Source: Geopsychrobacter electrodiphilus DSM 16401 (GTDB taxonomy: Bacteria > Desulfobacterota > Desulfuromonadia > Desulfuromonadales > Geopsychrobacteraceae). Taken from it: a DNA stretch of 64,000 nt. The position numbers and the translations under genes were made by a program. Below are positions 1 through 10,253 of this stretch, piece by piece. Each line of letters opens with the position of its first letter. Position 1 is the first letter of the stretch. Under the pieces are notes generated by a model. The model was not told where the DNA came from. It did not search any database and saw only the letters and a program-made list of their open reading frames with translations. Location: the NCBI RefSeq assembly GCF_000384395.1, contig NZ_ARWE01000001.1:620001-684000 (forward strand), in the 5' to 3' direction.

Positions 1-1237
1 GATTGGCCGAGGTCGGCAGGCTGTCGACGCAGGCCGGGTGGGCGAAGGTTTTGTTCTCGCTGGCGAGCGCCGCGGCGGTGCACTGGGCGATCATGAAGCC
101 CGAATTGAGGCCCCCCTTCTCGACCAGAAACGGTGGCAGCTTGCTCAGGTTGCTGTCGATCAACAGGGCGATACGCCGCTCGGCCAGAGCGCCGATTTCG
201 GCAATCGCCAGGGCCAGGTTGTCGGCCGCCATCGCCACCGGTTCGGCGTGAAAGTTGCCGCCGGAGAGGATGTCGCAATCCTCGCTGAAGACCAGCGGGT
301 TGTCGGAGACGGCGTTCGACTCGGTGATCAGCACCCGTGCGGTGTTGCGGATCTGTTCGAGGCAGGCGCCCATCACCTGCGGTTGGCAGCGCAGCGAATA
401 GGGGTCCTGCACCGCTTCGCAGTTGCGGTGGGAATCCTCGATCGCGCTCTTCTCCAGCAGGCTGCGGTAGGCGGCGGCGGTGTCGATGCGACTGGCATGG
501 CCGCTGACCTCATGAATGCGGGCATCAAACGGGTTGCGGCTGCCCAAAGCCGCTTCGAGGCTGAGGCTGCCGGTAATCAGGGCCGTCGCGAACAGGTCTT
601 CGGCGGCGAACAGGCCGCGCAGGGCAAAGGCGGTTGAGGCCTGGGTGCCGTTGAGCAGCGCCAACCCCTCTTTGGGCGCCAGGGTCACAGGTGAAAGTCC
701 TGCGATCTCCAGGCCTTTGCGACCCGAGAGGCGCGCCCCATGATGGAAGACTTCCCCCTCACCGAGCAGCACCGTCGCCATGTGGGCCAGCGGAGCCAGA
801 TCGCCCGATGCCCCAACCGAGCCCTTTTCCGGGATGCAAGGGTAGACCTCGGCATTCACCAGACTGATCAAGGCTTCAATCACCTCACGTCGGATCCCCG
901 AGTAGCCGCGCGCCAGACTGTTGATCTTCAAGACCAGCAGCAGTCGGACCGTCGCTTCTTCCATGAAGTTACCGGTCCCGGCGGCATGGGAGAGGACGAT
1001 GGAGCGTTGCAGGGTTTCCAGCTCGTCGTTCGGGATGCGGGTGTTGGCCAGCAGACCGAAACCGGTGTTGACCCCGTAGACCACCCGGCCCTGTTCGATG
1101 ATCTCGTGGACGGTGGCCGCGGCGCGGTCGATGGGGCCGGCGGCGTCAGGGTTCAGGCTGAGTTCGACCGGTTGAGCCTGGACCTTGCGCAGAGTGGCCA
1201 GATCAAGCTGACCGGGGGTTATTTGCAGTTTGAACAT
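1..1237 (-). CDS. hutH: Histidine ammonia-lyase, 3' end cut by window edge
   Basis: Deaminates L-histidine to urocanate and ammonia, the first step of histidine degradation in the cytoplasm. The minus-strand frame starts at the ATG at 1237 ([10 protein letters not shown]) and runs open to base 1. It contains [12 protein letters not shown], whose Ala-Ser-Gly triad forms the MIO electrophile of this lyase family. Further family signatures are [15 protein letters not shown] and [20 protein letters not shown]. About 412 of the usual 500 or so residues are inside the window; the C-terminus is missing only because of the window edge. It is the last gene of a minus-strand order hutI-hutG-hutU-hutH, separated from hutU by a palindromic element. 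Confidence 0.95.
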   Translation of the reverse strand, partial: MFKLQITPGQLDLATLRKVQAQPVELSLNPDAAGPIDRAAATVHEIIEQGRVVYGVNTGFGLLANTRIPNDELETLQRSIVLSHAAGTGNFMEEATVRLLLVLKINSLARGYSGIRREVIEALISLVNAEVYPCIPEKGSVGASGDLAPLAHMATVLLGEGEVFHHGARLSGRKGLEIAGLSPVTLAPKEGLALLNGTQASTAFALRGLFAAEDLFATALITGSLSLEAALGSRNPFDARIHEVSGHASRIDTAAAYRSLLEKSAIEDSHRNCEAVQDPYSLRCQPQVMGACLEQIRNTARVLITESNAVSDNPLVFSEDCDILSGGNFHAEPVAMAADNLALAIAEIGALAERRIALLIDSNLSKLPPFLVEKGGLNSGFMIAQCTAAALASENKTFAHPACVDSLPTSAN

Positions 1238-1286
1238 GTTGATTCTCCAAAGTCTTTATGTGATGAATATAAATCCACCGCTCAAT

Positions 1287-1385
1287 TCTTCTCCCTGAGG
1301 GAGAAGGTGGCCGAAGGCCGGATGAGGGGGTGCCGATTGCGATCATTCCCGCCTCACCCTGACACTCTCCCTCAGAGAGAGGGAA
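1287..1385. repeat. Imperfect palindromic intergenic element between hutU and hutH
   Basis: The left part (TTCTCCCTGAGGGAGAAGG, then GCCGGATGAGG) is matched in inverted orientation by the right part (CCTCACCCTGACACTCTCCC, then TCAGAGAGAGGGA). The left end also carries its own small palindrome, TCTCCCTGAGGGAGA. Such CCCTCTCCCTGAGGGAGAGGG-type hairpins are widespread mobile or REP-like intergenic elements in proteobacteria. It would fold in the hutU-hutH intercistronic RNA and could tune hutH expression; that role is inference. Confidence 0.6.
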
Positions 1386-1397
1386 ATTTATTCAATG

Positions 1398-3068
1398 TTA
1401 CTTTCCGAGCATCGGTAGATCCAGCCCCTGCTCCCGCGCACAATCACGAGCGATATCATAACCGGCATCGGCATGACGCATCACTCCGGTCGCCGGATCA
1501 TTCCACAGCACCCGCTGTAGGCGCGCAGCTGCAGCGTCAGTCCCGTCGGCGACAATCACCAGTCCGGCATGCTGGCTGAAGCCTATGCCGACCCCGCCGC
1601 CGTGATGGAGGCTGACCCAGGTGGCTCCTCCGGCGGTGGAGAGCATGGCGTTCAGCAGCGGCCAGTCGGAGACTGCATCGGAGCCATCAAGCATCGCTTC
1701 GGTCTCACGATTGGGGCTGGCGACCGAGCCGGAATCGAGGTGGTCACGGCCGATAACGACTGGTGCCTTGAGTTCACCACTTTTGACCATCTGGTTGAAG
1801 GCCACTCCGAGGCGCGCGCGATCCTTGAGTCCGACCCAGCAGATGCGCGCCGGCAGCCCCTGGAACTGGATCCGCTCGCGGGCCATGTCGAGCCAGTGAT
1901 GCAGGTGCGGATCATTCGGAATCAGCTCCTTGACCTTGGCGTCGGTCTTGTAAATATCCTCAGGATCGCCGGAGAGCGCCACCCAGCGGAAAGGACCGAT
2001 CCCCTCGCAAAAGAGCGGCCGGACATAAGCGGGGACGAAGCCGGGGAAGTCGAAAGCGTTTTGCACGCCTTCTTCCAGGGCCATCTGGCGGATGTTGTTG
2101 CCGTAGTCGAGGGTCGCCGCGCCGCGCTGCTGCATGGTTAACATCGCCTGAACATGCAGGGCGATGGACGCCTTGGCGGCTTTGACCACTCCATGCGGAT
2201 CTTTTGTGCGCTGCTCGACAGCCTGCTGCAGCGTCCAGCCTTTAGGCAGGTAGCCGTTGAGCGGATCGTGGGCGCTGGTCTGATCGGTGCAGACGTCGGG
2301 GGTGATGCCGCGCGCTACCAGCTCGGGCAGAATATCCGCACAGTTGCCGAGCAGGCCGATGGAGATCGGTCTCTTCTTTTCTCCCGCCTGCTCGATCATC
2401 TGCAGCGCCGTATCGAGATCCGTCGCCTTGCCATCGAGATAACCTGTTTTCAGGCGCATGTCGATACGGGTCTCATCGCATTCCACCGCCAGCATCGAGA
2501 ACCCGGCCATGGTCGCCGCCAGCGGCTGGGCTCCACCCATCCCGCCAAGCCCACCGGTCAGCACCCAGCGGCCGCCGGGGTCAGCGCCAAAATGTTTTTT
2601 GGCGATGGCGACAAAGGTTTCGTAGGTCCCCTGGACAATCCCCTGCGAGCCGATGTAGACCCAGGACCCTGCCGTCATCTGGCCGTACATCATCAACCCC
2701 TGACGATCGAGTTCGTTGAAATGTTCCCAGGTGGCCCAGTGCGGAACCAGATTGGAGTTGGCGATCAGCACCCGCGGGGCATCAGCGTGGGTCTTGAATA
2801 CGCCGACCGGCTTGCCCGATTGCACCAGCAGGGTCTCATCCGCTTCGAGACGTTTCAAGACCTCGATGATTTTGTCATAACACTCCCAGTTGCGTGCCGC
2901 GCGTCCGATCCCGCCGTAGACCACCAACTCTTCGGGTCGTTCGGCGACTTCGGGGTCGAGGTTGTTCATCAGCATGCGCAGCGGTGCTTCGGTCAGCCAG
3001 CTTTTCGCGCTGAGTTGTGTGCCGCGCGGGGCGCGGATGATGCGGCTGGGATCGCGTCGTTTAATCAT
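1398..3068 (-). CDS. hutU: Urocanate hydratase
   Basis: Converts urocanate to 4-imidazolone-5-propionate using tightly bound NAD+ as an electrophile, the second step of histidine degradation. The 556-residue length is normal for urocanase. Recognisable segments are the N-terminal [20 protein letters not shown], the glycine-rich NAD-binding stretch [14 protein letters not shown] near residue 170, [26 protein letters not shown], and the C-terminal [17 protein letters not shown]. It starts 16 bases downstream of the hutG stop on the same strand, so the two are very likely cotranscribed. Nothing appears truncated. Confidence 0.97.
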   Translation of the reverse strand: MIKRRDPSRIIRAPRGTQLSAKSWLTEAPLRMLMNNLDPEVAERPEELVVYGGIGRAARNWECYDKIIEVLKRLEADETLLVQSGKPVGVFKTHADAPRVLIANSNLVPHWATWEHFNELDRQGLMMYGQMTAGSWVYIGSQGIVQGTYETFVAIAKKHFGADPGGRWVLTGGLGGMGGAQPLAATMAGFSMLAVECDETRIDMRLKTGYLDGKATDLDTALQMIEQAGEKKRPISIGLLGNCADILPELVARGITPDVCTDQTSAHDPLNGYLPKGWTLQQAVEQRTKDPHGVVKAAKASIALHVQAMLTMQQRGAATLDYGNNIRQMALEEGVQNAFDFPGFVPAYVRPLFCEGIGPFRWVALSGDPEDIYKTDAKVKELIPNDPHLHHWLDMARERIQFQGLPARICWVGLKDRARLGVAFNQMVKSGELKAPVVIGRDHLDSGSVASPNRETEAMLDGSDAVSDWPLLNAMLSTAGGATWVSLHHGGGVGIGFSQHAGLVIVADGTDAAAARLQRVLWNDPATGVMRHADAGYDIARDCAREQGLDLPMLGK

Positions 3069-3084
3069 TGGTTGTGCTCCTCTT

Positions 3085-4038
3085 TTAGTTCACTTTGCGG
3101 CAAAGCAGATGGCAGAGTCTGGCGGCCACCTTTGCAGTGCGGTTGTCTATATCGAAGTCCGGGTTGTATTCGGCAATGTCGGCCTGGCGCAGTTTTGAAC
3201 CGGCCCGGGTCCGGATATGGGTCAGCAGATGTTCAAGTATTTCGAACGAGATACCGCGGCCGGCAGGGGCGCTGACCCCGGGTGCTGTGGCGGCAGGCAG
3301 CACATCCAGATCGATACTCAGATAGAGTGCTTCGCAGCCGGCGATAAATTCACTGAGTTTGGCTTCGAGCGGGGCGAGATTCCAGGGCACCAGTTCATGA
3401 TCCTCGATGATGGTCGTGCCCAGCTCGGCAGCGCGCCGAAAGAGCGCGGCGCTGTTGGCCGGGCGGCTGATGCCGAGGCAGAGGTAGGAAAATGGCTCGC
3501 CGCACCCTGTCGCATCTGCAGCGAGTTGCGCAAAGGGGGTACCGGAGCTGGGCCGCGCGTCACTGCGCAGGTCGAAATGGGCATCGCAGTTGATGATGCC
3601 GATCCGCCCGGCGTCATGCGTCCCCCGCAGGTGATGGCGCAGCCCGGCGCCGCTGCCGTATGCGATTTCATGTCCGCCGCCTAAAAGCAGGGGGAAATGA
3701 CCGGCGTTCAGTAGGGCGGTGACCAGGCCGGCCTGCTGCGTCTGCAACTCTTCGAGCCGATCGTCTGGCAGCACAAAGTTGCCGGCATCATAAACCGGGC
3801 TATCCAGCTGCCAGGCCTGATTGGCAAGGGCGCGGCGGATGGCGTCGGGACCTTTAGCTGCGCCGGGGCGGCCCTGGTTGCGCTGTACCCCGGCATCGGT
3901 GCAGATCCCAAGCAGCACCCGGCCTGGTGCCGCGTCCTGCGTATAGGGTTGGACCTGCTGGTGCCAGCGCAAAGCGTCGGCGCCGTCGGCACTGTCGATC
4001 CGCCCCTGCCAGAGGCTCATGTCAGCCTGCTTATACAT
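3085..4038 (-). CDS. hutG: Formimidoylglutamase
   Basis: Hydrolyses N-formimidoyl-L-glutamate to glutamate and formamide, the last step of the four-enzyme hut route. It belongs to the arginase/agmatinase fold with a binuclear Mn centre. Metal-binding motifs seen are [19 protein letters not shown] and [18 protein letters not shown]. The frame is open further upstream, but the ATG at 4038 ([13 protein letters not shown]) is preceded by a GGGAGG ribosome-binding site and gives 317 residues, the expected size. With this start it overlaps the 3' end of hutI by 8 bases, indicating translational coupling. Finding HutG rather than HutF indicates the formamide-releasing branch. Confidence 0.93.
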   Translation of the reverse strand: MYKQADMSLWQGRIDSADGADALRWHQQVQPYTQDAAPGRVLLGICTDAGVQRNQGRPGAAKGPDAIRRALANQAWQLDSPVYDAGNFVLPDDRLEELQTQQAGLVTALLNAGHFPLLLGGGHEIAYGSGAGLRHHLRGTHDAGRIGIINCDAHFDLRSDARPSSGTPFAQLAADATGCGEPFSYLCLGISRPANSAALFRRAAELGTTIIEDHELVPWNLAPLEAKLSEFIAGCEALYLSIDLDVLPAATAPGVSAPAGRGISFEILEHLLTHIRTRAGSKLRQADIAEYNPDFDIDNRTAKVAARLCHLLCRKVN

Positions 4039-5269
4039 GGCAGACCTCCCCGTTAAAGATCCGTTGTTGCGGAGCGAAGGTGCCGACTTCGGCGGTAAGC
4101 TGATCGGGATGTTCGAAATTCCAGAGCAGCATATCAGCCTGGTAGCCGGTCGCCAGCATCCCAAGTTTATCACCCAGACCGAGGGCGCGGGCAGCGTGGC
4201 GGGTGACCCCGGTCAAGGCTTCAACGGGGGAGAGTCCGAACAGCACCGCGCCCATATTCAGCATCAGACGCAGTGAGGCCAGGGGTGAGCTGCCGGGATT
4301 CAGGTCGGTCGCCAGCGCCATCGGCACCTGCTGTGCGCGCAGCAGGGCGACCGGTGGTAATTGGGTTTCGCGCAGAAAATAGAAGGCCCCCGGCAGCAGG
4401 GTGGCGACCGTCCCGGCCTGCTTGAGCGCGGTAACTCCGGCGGCGTCTAGATGCTCGAGGTGATCAACTGACCAGGCGCCATAGCGCGCGCCCAGGGCCG
4501 AGGCGCCGGAGTTGGTGAGTTGTTCGGCGTGGAGTTTGATACCGAGGCCGTGCGCCTGCGCCGCCTGCAACAGGCGTTCGGTCTGAGCCGGAGTGAAGGC
4601 GATGGTTTCGCAGAAGACATCCAGCGCTTCAGCCAGCCCTTCGGCGACCGCCTGTGGCAGCAGCTCGTCACAGATAAGGCTGACATAGTCATCCGGGCGC
4701 TCGCGATATTCGGGGGGGACGGCGTGAGCGGCGAGCAGGGTGGTGCGGATACGCACCGGCAGTTCCTTGCCAAGGGCGCGGGCGGCGCGCAGCATCTTCA
4801 ACTCATCTGGGAGGTTCAGCCCGTAGCCCGATTTGATCTCGACCGTCGTTACGCCTTCGGCGCAGAGGGCGGCCAGTCTCGGTCTGGCCAGGTCGGTCAG
4901 CTGCTGCTGGCTTAAGGCGCGGGTCGCGGCGACGGTAGCGAGGATGCCGCCGCCAGCGCTGGCGATAGCGGCGTAGCTGTCGCCGGCAAGACGGCGGCTG
5001 AATTCGTTGCTGCGCTCTCCACCGTAGACCAGATGGGTGTGGCTGTCGATCAGCCCGGGGGTCAGCCAGCGGCCTTGAACATCGATCTGGCGTCCCGGCA
5101 GCCGCTCCAGCTCAGCCTGCGTCATCGGCCCCAGAGCCTGAATCCGCCCCTGACGGACGCCGACTGCCGCATCCTCGATAATCCCGTAAGGTCCGGGAAT
5201 TTGAGGGTCCATGGTCGCCACGCGGGCATTGATCCAGATCTGTTCACATTGCTGCCAGTTTTCAGACAT
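4031..5269 (-). CDS. hutI: Imidazolonepropionase
   Basis: Opens 4-imidazolone-5-propionate to N-formimidoyl-glutamate, the third step of histidine breakdown. It is a zinc- or iron-dependent amidohydrolase of 412 residues. Metal and substrate motifs are PGLIDSHTHLVYGGERSNEF, KLHAEQLTNSG, DHLEHLDAAG and ALATDLNPGSSP. It is the promoter-proximal gene of the minus-strand hut cluster; its 3' end overlaps hutG by 8 bases. The region upstream carries the candidate HutC operator. Confidence 0.96.
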   Translation of the reverse strand: MSENWQQCEQIWINARVATMDPQIPGPYGIIEDAAVGVRQGRIQALGPMTQAELERLPGRQIDVQGRWLTPGLIDSHTHLVYGGERSNEFSRRLAGDSYAAIASAGGGILATVAATRALSQQQLTDLARPRLAALCAEGVTTVEIKSGYGLNLPDELKMLRAARALGKELPVRIRTTLLAAHAVPPEYRERPDDYVSLICDELLPQAVAEGLAEALDVFCETIAFTPAQTERLLQAAQAHGLGIKLHAEQLTNSGASALGARYGAWSVDHLEHLDAAGVTALKQAGTVATLLPGAFYFLRETQLPPVALLRAQQVPMALATDLNPGSSPLASLRLMLNMGAVLFGLSPVEALTGVTRHAARALGLGDKLGMLATGYQADMLLWNFEHPDQLTAEVGTFAPQQRIFNGEVCHV

Positions 5270-5309
5270 TTTTTATCCCTTTGCGATTTACTCTTTGACC
5301 AGCTGCATA

Positions 5310-5323
5310 ATTGTATATACAAT
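5310..5323. promoter_or_regulatory. Candidate HutC operator ahead of hutI
   Basis: ATTGTATATACAAT is a perfect palindrome containing TGTA-N2-TACA, the core described for HutC operators in Pseudomonas. It sits about 40 bases upstream of the hutI start, where it would overlap a minus-strand promoter, and about 200 bases upstream of the divergent hutC gene. A repressor released by urocanate is the established model for the family; assignment to this HutC is inference from position and sequence. Confidence 0.7.
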
Positions 5324-5389
5324 ACTAGACAACAAGGCAAGGGGTGGATGATTTTTTTTTGTAACTGTTCAGCATTTGGTCGGCGGCTT

Positions 5390-5458
5390 GTGGTCTACAG
5401 CTGTTGCCTGCGTCCAACGTTGCCACTTAACTTCCCGCTGTCAACAGCTGCAGACCAC
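5390..5458. repeat. 17-bp inverted repeat upstream of hutC
   Basis: GTGGTCTACAGCTGTTG at 5390-5406 is matched by CAACAGCTGCAGACCAC at 5442-5458: one mismatch over 17 bases, arms 35 bases apart. It lies in the hutI-hutC divergent region, just before the hutC ribosome-binding site. It could be a pair of binding sites for a looping regulator or a stem-loop in the hutC leader. It differs in sequence from the TTGTATATACAA operator, so it probably serves another protein or an RNA function. Confidence 0.55.
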
Positions 5459-5520
5459 ATACATGGTGCTCAGATCGAGCTGGGTGCTGAATAAATTACG
5501 ATTTTTTTTACCTGGGAGGC

Positions 5521-6258
5521 ATGTCGAGCATGCAACTGGCCAAAGCATCGCAGCCGCGTTATCAGGCAATCAAAGAATTTATCTGCCGTCAGATCCGGGA
5601 TGGTGCGTATCCGCCGGGGGCGCAGGTGCCGACAGAGCAGCAGCTGACCCGATTGTTTGAAGTCAGCCGCATGACCGTCAACCGGGCCTTGCGCGAACTG
5701 GAGAGTGAAGGGATGCTACTGCGGCGCCAGGGGGTCGGGACCTTTGTCAGCGAGATTCAGGCCGAGTCACCGCTCCTGGAGATCCGTAACATTGCCGATG
5801 AGGTACGTGCCCGCCACCATGTCTACAGCAACCTGCTGCATCGGCTGGAGGAGGTCACAGCGGATCAGGAGATCGCCGGGCGCCTCGGCCTGCAAATCGG
5901 GACGAAGGTGTTTCATTCTTTGCTGGTTCATCTGGAGAACGGCGTACCGCTCCAGCTCGAAGACCGCTACGTTAACGCGCAGATTGTGCCGGACTATCTG
6001 AACCAGGATTTTTCAGGCACTACACCGGGCCAATACCTGAGTGGAGCCTTTCCGCTGTCGGAACTGGAACATATCGTCGAGGCGATTCTGCCTGATGAGC
6101 GGATGCAGAAGCTGCTCGGGATGGGGAAGAACGAACCCTGTCTGTTGGTCAAGCGCCGCACCTGGTCAAATGAGCGCCTGGTCAGCTGTGCCCACCTGAT
6201 TCATCCCGGCAGTCGTTACCGCCTGAGCTCACGCACACGAACATCCGGCACGATCTGA
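5521..6258 (+). CDS. hutC: HutC-type GntR repressor of histidine utilization
   Basis: A 245-residue GntR-family regulator. The N-terminal winged helix-turn-helix (about residues 12-75) contains IREFI-like RYQAIKEFICRQIRDGAYP, SRMTVNRALRELESEGML and RRQGVGTFV. The C-terminal half is a UTRA ligand-binding domain (SLLVHLENGVPLQLEDRYVN, PDYLNQDF, CLLVKRRTWS) matching HutC, whose effector is urocanate. The ATG at 5521 follows GGGAGG at a good distance; a second ATG nine bases later is also possible. The gene diverges from hutIGUH with the candidate operator between them. Confidence 0.93.
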   Translation: MSSMQLAKASQPRYQAIKEFICRQIRDGAYPPGAQVPTEQQLTRLFEVSRMTVNRALRELESEGMLLRRQGVGTFVSEIQAESPLLEIRNIADEVRARHHVYSNLLHRLEEVTADQEIAGRLGLQIGTKVFHSLLVHLENGVPLQLEDRYVNAQIVPDYLNQDFSGTTPGQYLSGAFPLSELEHIVEAILPDERMQKLLGMGKNEPCLLVKRRTWSNERLVSCAHLIHPGSRYRLSSRTRTSGTI

Positions 6259-6327
6259 GTTGACCGTTGCTATCTCTGGAGTTACTCTCCCCGCAGACGC
6301 TTATCTCTCTGTTCCTAAAGGCTCTCC

Positions 6328-7221
6328 TTGAAAACTTACCTTAAACTCTTCGCCGTAGCTTTTTTCTGGGGCGGGACTTTCGTCGCCGGCCGGTTTTTAG
6401 CCGGGCAGGCGCAGCCAGTTTCGGCTGCCTTTTTCCGTTTTGCCATTGCTTCGGTGCTCTTGTTGCTGGTCGTTCGGTTGCGCGAAGGGGGGCTGCCGCG
6501 ACTCGATCTCCGCCAGGCAGTCGCAGTATCCGCGCTCGGTCTGACCGGCATCTTCGCCTACAACCTGTTTTTCTTTAACGGCCTGACCCTGATCGGCGCC
6601 GGTCGAGCCGCGCTGATCATCGCTCTGAATCCGGTGGCGATAACGCTCTGTTCGGCGTTGGTCTATAAAGAGGTCTTGCCGCTCAGCCGAATTATCGGTA
6701 TCCCGATTTCGGTCCTCGGGGCGATGGTGGTAATTACCAGGGGCCATCCTGCAATGATCTTCAGTGGTGGTGTGGGGCGGGGAGAGCTGCTGATGTCTGG
6801 CTGTGTCCTGTCGTGGACGCTCTATTCCATCATTGGTAAAACGGCGATGCGTGGCTTGTCGCCCCTGGCTGCGGTCTGCTGGTCCTCTCTGACCGGGACG
6901 CTCTTTCTGCTGGTTCCGGCGCTGATCTATGGCAGCCTCCCCGAGGCGTTGACCTTCTCCTGGTCGGTCTGGGCAAGTATCGGTTATCTCGGTCTGTTCG
7001 GTACGGTCATCGGCTTCCTCTGGTATTTTGAGGGGATCCAGAAGATCGGGCCTTCGCGTGCCGCTGTCTTCATCAATTTTGTGCCGGTCAACGGGGTCTT
7101 GCTTGGAACGCTGCTGTTGGGCGAATCGCTGAACCTCTCTCTGTTGGCTGGGGGCGGTCTGGTGGTGTGCGGCGCGTATCTGGCCAATGCGCCGAAACCG
7201 CTGTTCTGGCGTAACCACTAA
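6328..7221 (+). CDS. EamA/DMT-family exporter
   Basis: A 297-residue inner-membrane protein of about ten hydrophobic segments arranged as two EamA repeats, typical of drug/metabolite transporters that export amino acids or other metabolites. Family features are the N-terminal FFWGGTFVAGRFLAG, RFAIASVLLL and, in the second repeat, WYFEGIQKIGPSRAAVFINFVPVN. The start is a TTG at 6328 with only a weak upstream ribosome-binding site. It stands alone, about 70 bases after hutC on the same strand, so readthrough from hutC is possible. The substrate cannot be told from sequence. Confidence 0.85.
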   Translation: MKTYLKLFAVAFFWGGTFVAGRFLAGQAQPVSAAFFRFAIASVLLLLVVRLREGGLPRLDLRQAVAVSALGLTGIFAYNLFFFNGLTLIGAGRAALIIALNPVAITLCSALVYKEVLPLSRIIGIPISVLGAMVVITRGHPAMIFSGGVGRGELLMSGCVLSWTLYSIIGKTAMRGLSPLAAVCWSSLTGTLFLLVPALIYGSLPEALTFSWSVWASIGYLGLFGTVIGFLWYFEGIQKIGPSRAAVFINFVPVNGVLLGTLLLGESLNLSLLAGGGLVVCGAYLANAPKPLFWRNH

Positions 7222-7331
7222 TTTGATTTATTCTCACTCTGTTTCACTGACCCCAAAAACAATCCTTCTGCAATTAGGTATAATCCAACGGTAAGTAAGA
7301 CGGTATGCATTGACTCGACAGGCGGCTAGTC

Positions 7332-10040
7332 ATGGTTGAGCAGAATTCCGTTTCGACTACGATTCTCTGGCACCGACTCTCCTCGCAACAGGCGCTGGAA
7401 CAACTTGCGGCCGCTGCCACGGGGTTGTCCGCTGCCGAGGTCCGGCAGCGCCAAATCCGTTACGGCAGCAATCAGCTTGAAACCATCGGCGGCGAAACCG
7501 CCTGGACCATCCTGCTCGATCAATTCAAAAACATCCTGATTATCATCCTGCTGGTTGCTACGCTGATCTCGGCTTATCTCGGTCACACCATCGAAGCCGT
7601 TGCCATCATGGTGATCGTGCTGCTCGCGATTGTCCTCGGCTTTGTGCAGGAGTATCGCGCTGGCAACGCCCTGAAGGCTCTGCGCAGCATGGCCGCACCC
7701 ACGGCAAGGTTGCGGCGCGCCGGGCGGGAGTGCGAGGTAGCGGCGCGGGAATTGGTCCCTGGCGACATTGTGCTGCTGCGGACCGGCGACCGGATACCGG
7801 CCGATCTGCGTCTGATCGAGGCGGTCAACCTGCAGACGAACGAATCCTCCTTAACCGGCGAATCAATACCTTCATCCAAGCAGACCGCGGCCTTGGCCGC
7901 CGCCGAACTGTCGGTCGCTGATCGCACGAATATGGTCTATGCGGGGACCCACGTGACCTACGGGCGCGGACTGGCGCTTGTCACCGCCACCGGGATGGAG
8001 ACCGAGTTCGGACGGATCACCGGCCTGTTGCATGAGGTCAGGGTAGACAGGACCCCGCTGCAAAAAAATCTGGATCGCGTCGGTCGCCTGCTCGGGATTG
8101 CCGCGGTGGTGATCGTGGCGCTGGTTGTACTGTTCGGCGTGGTGCGCGGAGAACCGCTGCTGGAGATGCTGATCTTCGGTATCGCCCTGGCGGTGGCCGT
8201 AGTGCCCGAGGCCTTGCCGGCGGTGGTCACTATTTCGCTGGCGATCGGCATGCAGCGGATGGTCGGACGCAATACCCTGGTCAATCGCTTGCCGACGGTT
8301 GAAACCCTGGGGAGTACCTCGATTATCTGTTCAGATAAAACCGGCACCCTGACTAAAGATGAGATGACGGTGCGTGAGATCTGGCTGTCTGGACAAATTG
8401 TTGAGGTTGCCGGCGATGGCTATGAGCCGCTGGGGATCTTTTCGGCGGCTGGCGTTGAGATCGCACCGCAACCGTTCTGGAGCGAATTCCTCCGTGGTGC
8501 GGCACTGGCCGGAGATACCCGTCTGGTGCAGGAAGAGGGGCGCTGGGAGATCAAGGGAGATCCGACCGAAGGCGCACTGGTGGTGCTGGCGGCCAAGGGC
8601 GGAATGGACAAGCAGGCCCTGGAGCGCGACTATCCGCGTCTGGACGAAATCCCCTTCACTTCGGAAAACAAGCGGATGGCGACCCTGCACCAAACCCCGG
8701 AGGGGACAAACGTCGTCTATCTCAAAGGGGCTGCCGAAGTCATTCTGGCATGTTGCGATCGCCAGCAGACCGTAGCCGGGATATCGGCGTTCGATGCACT
8801 GCAAAAAAAAGAGATTGAGGCGGCGGTTGAGCAGATGGCGGTTCGGGCGTTGCGGGTGCTGGCGGTTGCCTGCAAACCCGGGGGCGCTTTGGCCGATGTC
8901 GATCAGGGCCTGGTTCTTCTCGGTTTGGTCGGCATGATCGACCCGCCGCGCGCCGAGGTTAAAGAGGCGATCAGGGTGTGCCGTCAGGCCGGCATCAAGC
9001 CGGTGATGATCACCGGGGATCACCCCCTGACGGCGCAGGCGATCGCGCGCGAGCTGGATCTGCTCCGGGACGGTGAGTTGGTGACCGGGGTCGAACTGGA
9101 AGGGATGTCAGACGTGGAACTCACGCAAAGGGTCAGCGGGATTGAGGTCTATGCGCGAGTCTCGCCGGAACATAAGTTGCGCGTGGTGGACGCATGGAAA
9201 TCCACGGGTCGGATCGTTGCGATGACCGGTGATGGGGTCAATGATGCTCCGGCCTTGAAGCGCGCAGATATCGGCATCGCCATGGGGATTAGCGGCACCG
9301 ATGTCAGCAAGCAGGCGTCCGATATGATCCTGGCCGATGATAACTTCGCCTCGATCGTTGGTGCGGTTGAGGAAGGGCGGGCGATCTTCAGCAATATCAA
9401 GAAATACTTGATGTACCTGCTCTCTGCAAATATCGGCGAGATCGGCCTGCTGGCTGGTGCGACCCTGGCGGGTTGGCCCTTGCCTTTGACGGCGGTGCAG
9501 ATCCTGTATGTCAATCTGGCGACCGACGGCCTGCCGGCTCTGGCGTTAGCGGTCGATCCTGCAGAGGAAGATCTGATGCAGAGACCACCGCGCGATTCGC
9601 GGCGTGGCATCTTTACCCGGCCAGTGGTTGCCCTGATGCTGACCGGCGGGGTCTGGTCGACGTTCGTTAATTTAGCCCTTTTCCGCTGGGCGCTCGATTC
9701 AGGGCGTAGTCACGCCGAAGCCATGACCATGACCTTTGTGTCGCTGGTGTTGATCGAATTTATCAAAGCCTACTGTTTCCGCTCTGATCGGAATCCCGTT
9801 TCACATCGACCCTTTATCAACAAGTGGCTCAATCTGGCAGTTTTGTGGGAGTGTGGTTTGCTGCTGGTGATCGTTTACCTGCCTGTTTTGCAGACCCCTT
9901 TTGCAACCTTCGGTCTCAGCTTAAGCGACTGGCTGATCATCCTCTGTGCGGCGGCGACGATAATTCCGGTTCTTGAAAGCTGCAAGTGGTTGGTGAGGCG
10001 CAACCTGTTCGGTGACCTGGATTCTGCTCCGGCGGGCTGA
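7332..10040 (+). CDS. P-type (P2A) calcium-type cation ATPase
   Basis: A 902-residue membrane pump. It has an N-terminal cation ATPase domain, the actuator loop with TGES, the phosphorylation site SDKTGTLT (Asp335), the nucleotide domain with KGA, and the hinge motif TGDGVNDAPAL. Residues that form the two calcium sites in SERCA are conserved: PEALP in M4, NIGE in M5 and NLATD in M6. This supports Ca2+, or possibly Mn2+, efflux rather than K+, Cu+ or Mg2+ transport. ATG 7332 gives the expected N-terminus. It appears monocistronic; no neighbouring gene points to a specific function. Confidence 0.93.
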   Translation: MVEQNSVSTTILWHRLSSQQALEQLAAAATGLSAAEVRQRQIRYGSNQLETIGGETAWTILLDQFKNILIIILLVATLISAYLGHTIEAVAIMVIVLLAIVLGFVQEYRAGNALKALRSMAAPTARLRRAGRECEVAARELVPGDIVLLRTGDRIPADLRLIEAVNLQTNESSLTGESIPSSKQTAALAAAELSVADRTNMVYAGTHVTYGRGLALVTATGMETEFGRITGLLHEVRVDRTPLQKNLDRVGRLLGIAAVVIVALVVLFGVVRGEPLLEMLIFGIALAVAVVPEALPAVVTISLAIGMQRMVGRNTLVNRLPTVETLGSTSIICSDKTGTLTKDEMTVREIWLSGQIVEVAGDGYEPLGIFSAAGVEIAPQPFWSEFLRGAALAGDTRLVQEEGRWEIKGDPTEGALVVLAAKGGMDKQALERDYPRLDEIPFTSENKRMATLHQTPEGTNVVYLKGAAEVILACCDRQQTVAGISAFDALQKKEIEAAVEQMAVRALRVLAVACKPGGALADVDQGLVLLGLVGMIDPPRAEVKEAIRVCRQAGIKPVMITGDHPLTAQAIARELDLLRDGELVTGVELEGMSDVELTQRVSGIEVYARVSPEHKLRVVDAWKSTGRIVAMTGDGVNDAPALKRADIGIAMGISGTDVSKQASDMILADDNFASIVGAVEEGRAIFSNIKKYLMYLLSANIGEIGLLAGATLAGWPLPLTAVQILYVNLATDGLPALALAVDPAEEDLMQRPPRDSRRGIFTRPVVALMLTGGVWSTFVNLALFRWALDSGRSHAEAMTMTFVSLVLIEFIKAYCFRSDRNPVSHRPFINKWLNLAVLWECGLLLVIVYLPVLQTPFATFGLSLSDWLIILCAAATIIPVLESCKWLVRRNLFGDLDSAPAG

Positions 10041-10253
10041 ACCTTGTCCTTTTGCTGTACTGCCTCGATGAGGGTTTATCTTGCAACGTTGGGTCAGGTT
10101 GCCGGTTCTGAAAAAAACTTACCGATATCCCACTTCCCTGAATAACTGAACCTTGTCTCTGCGTGCGTCAACCAAAACCCGCTATAATGTAATGGCAGGA
10201 ACTTCTTCATCCAGGTTTGTTTTCAAGCTGTTTACATGAAAGGAGCGACGGCG

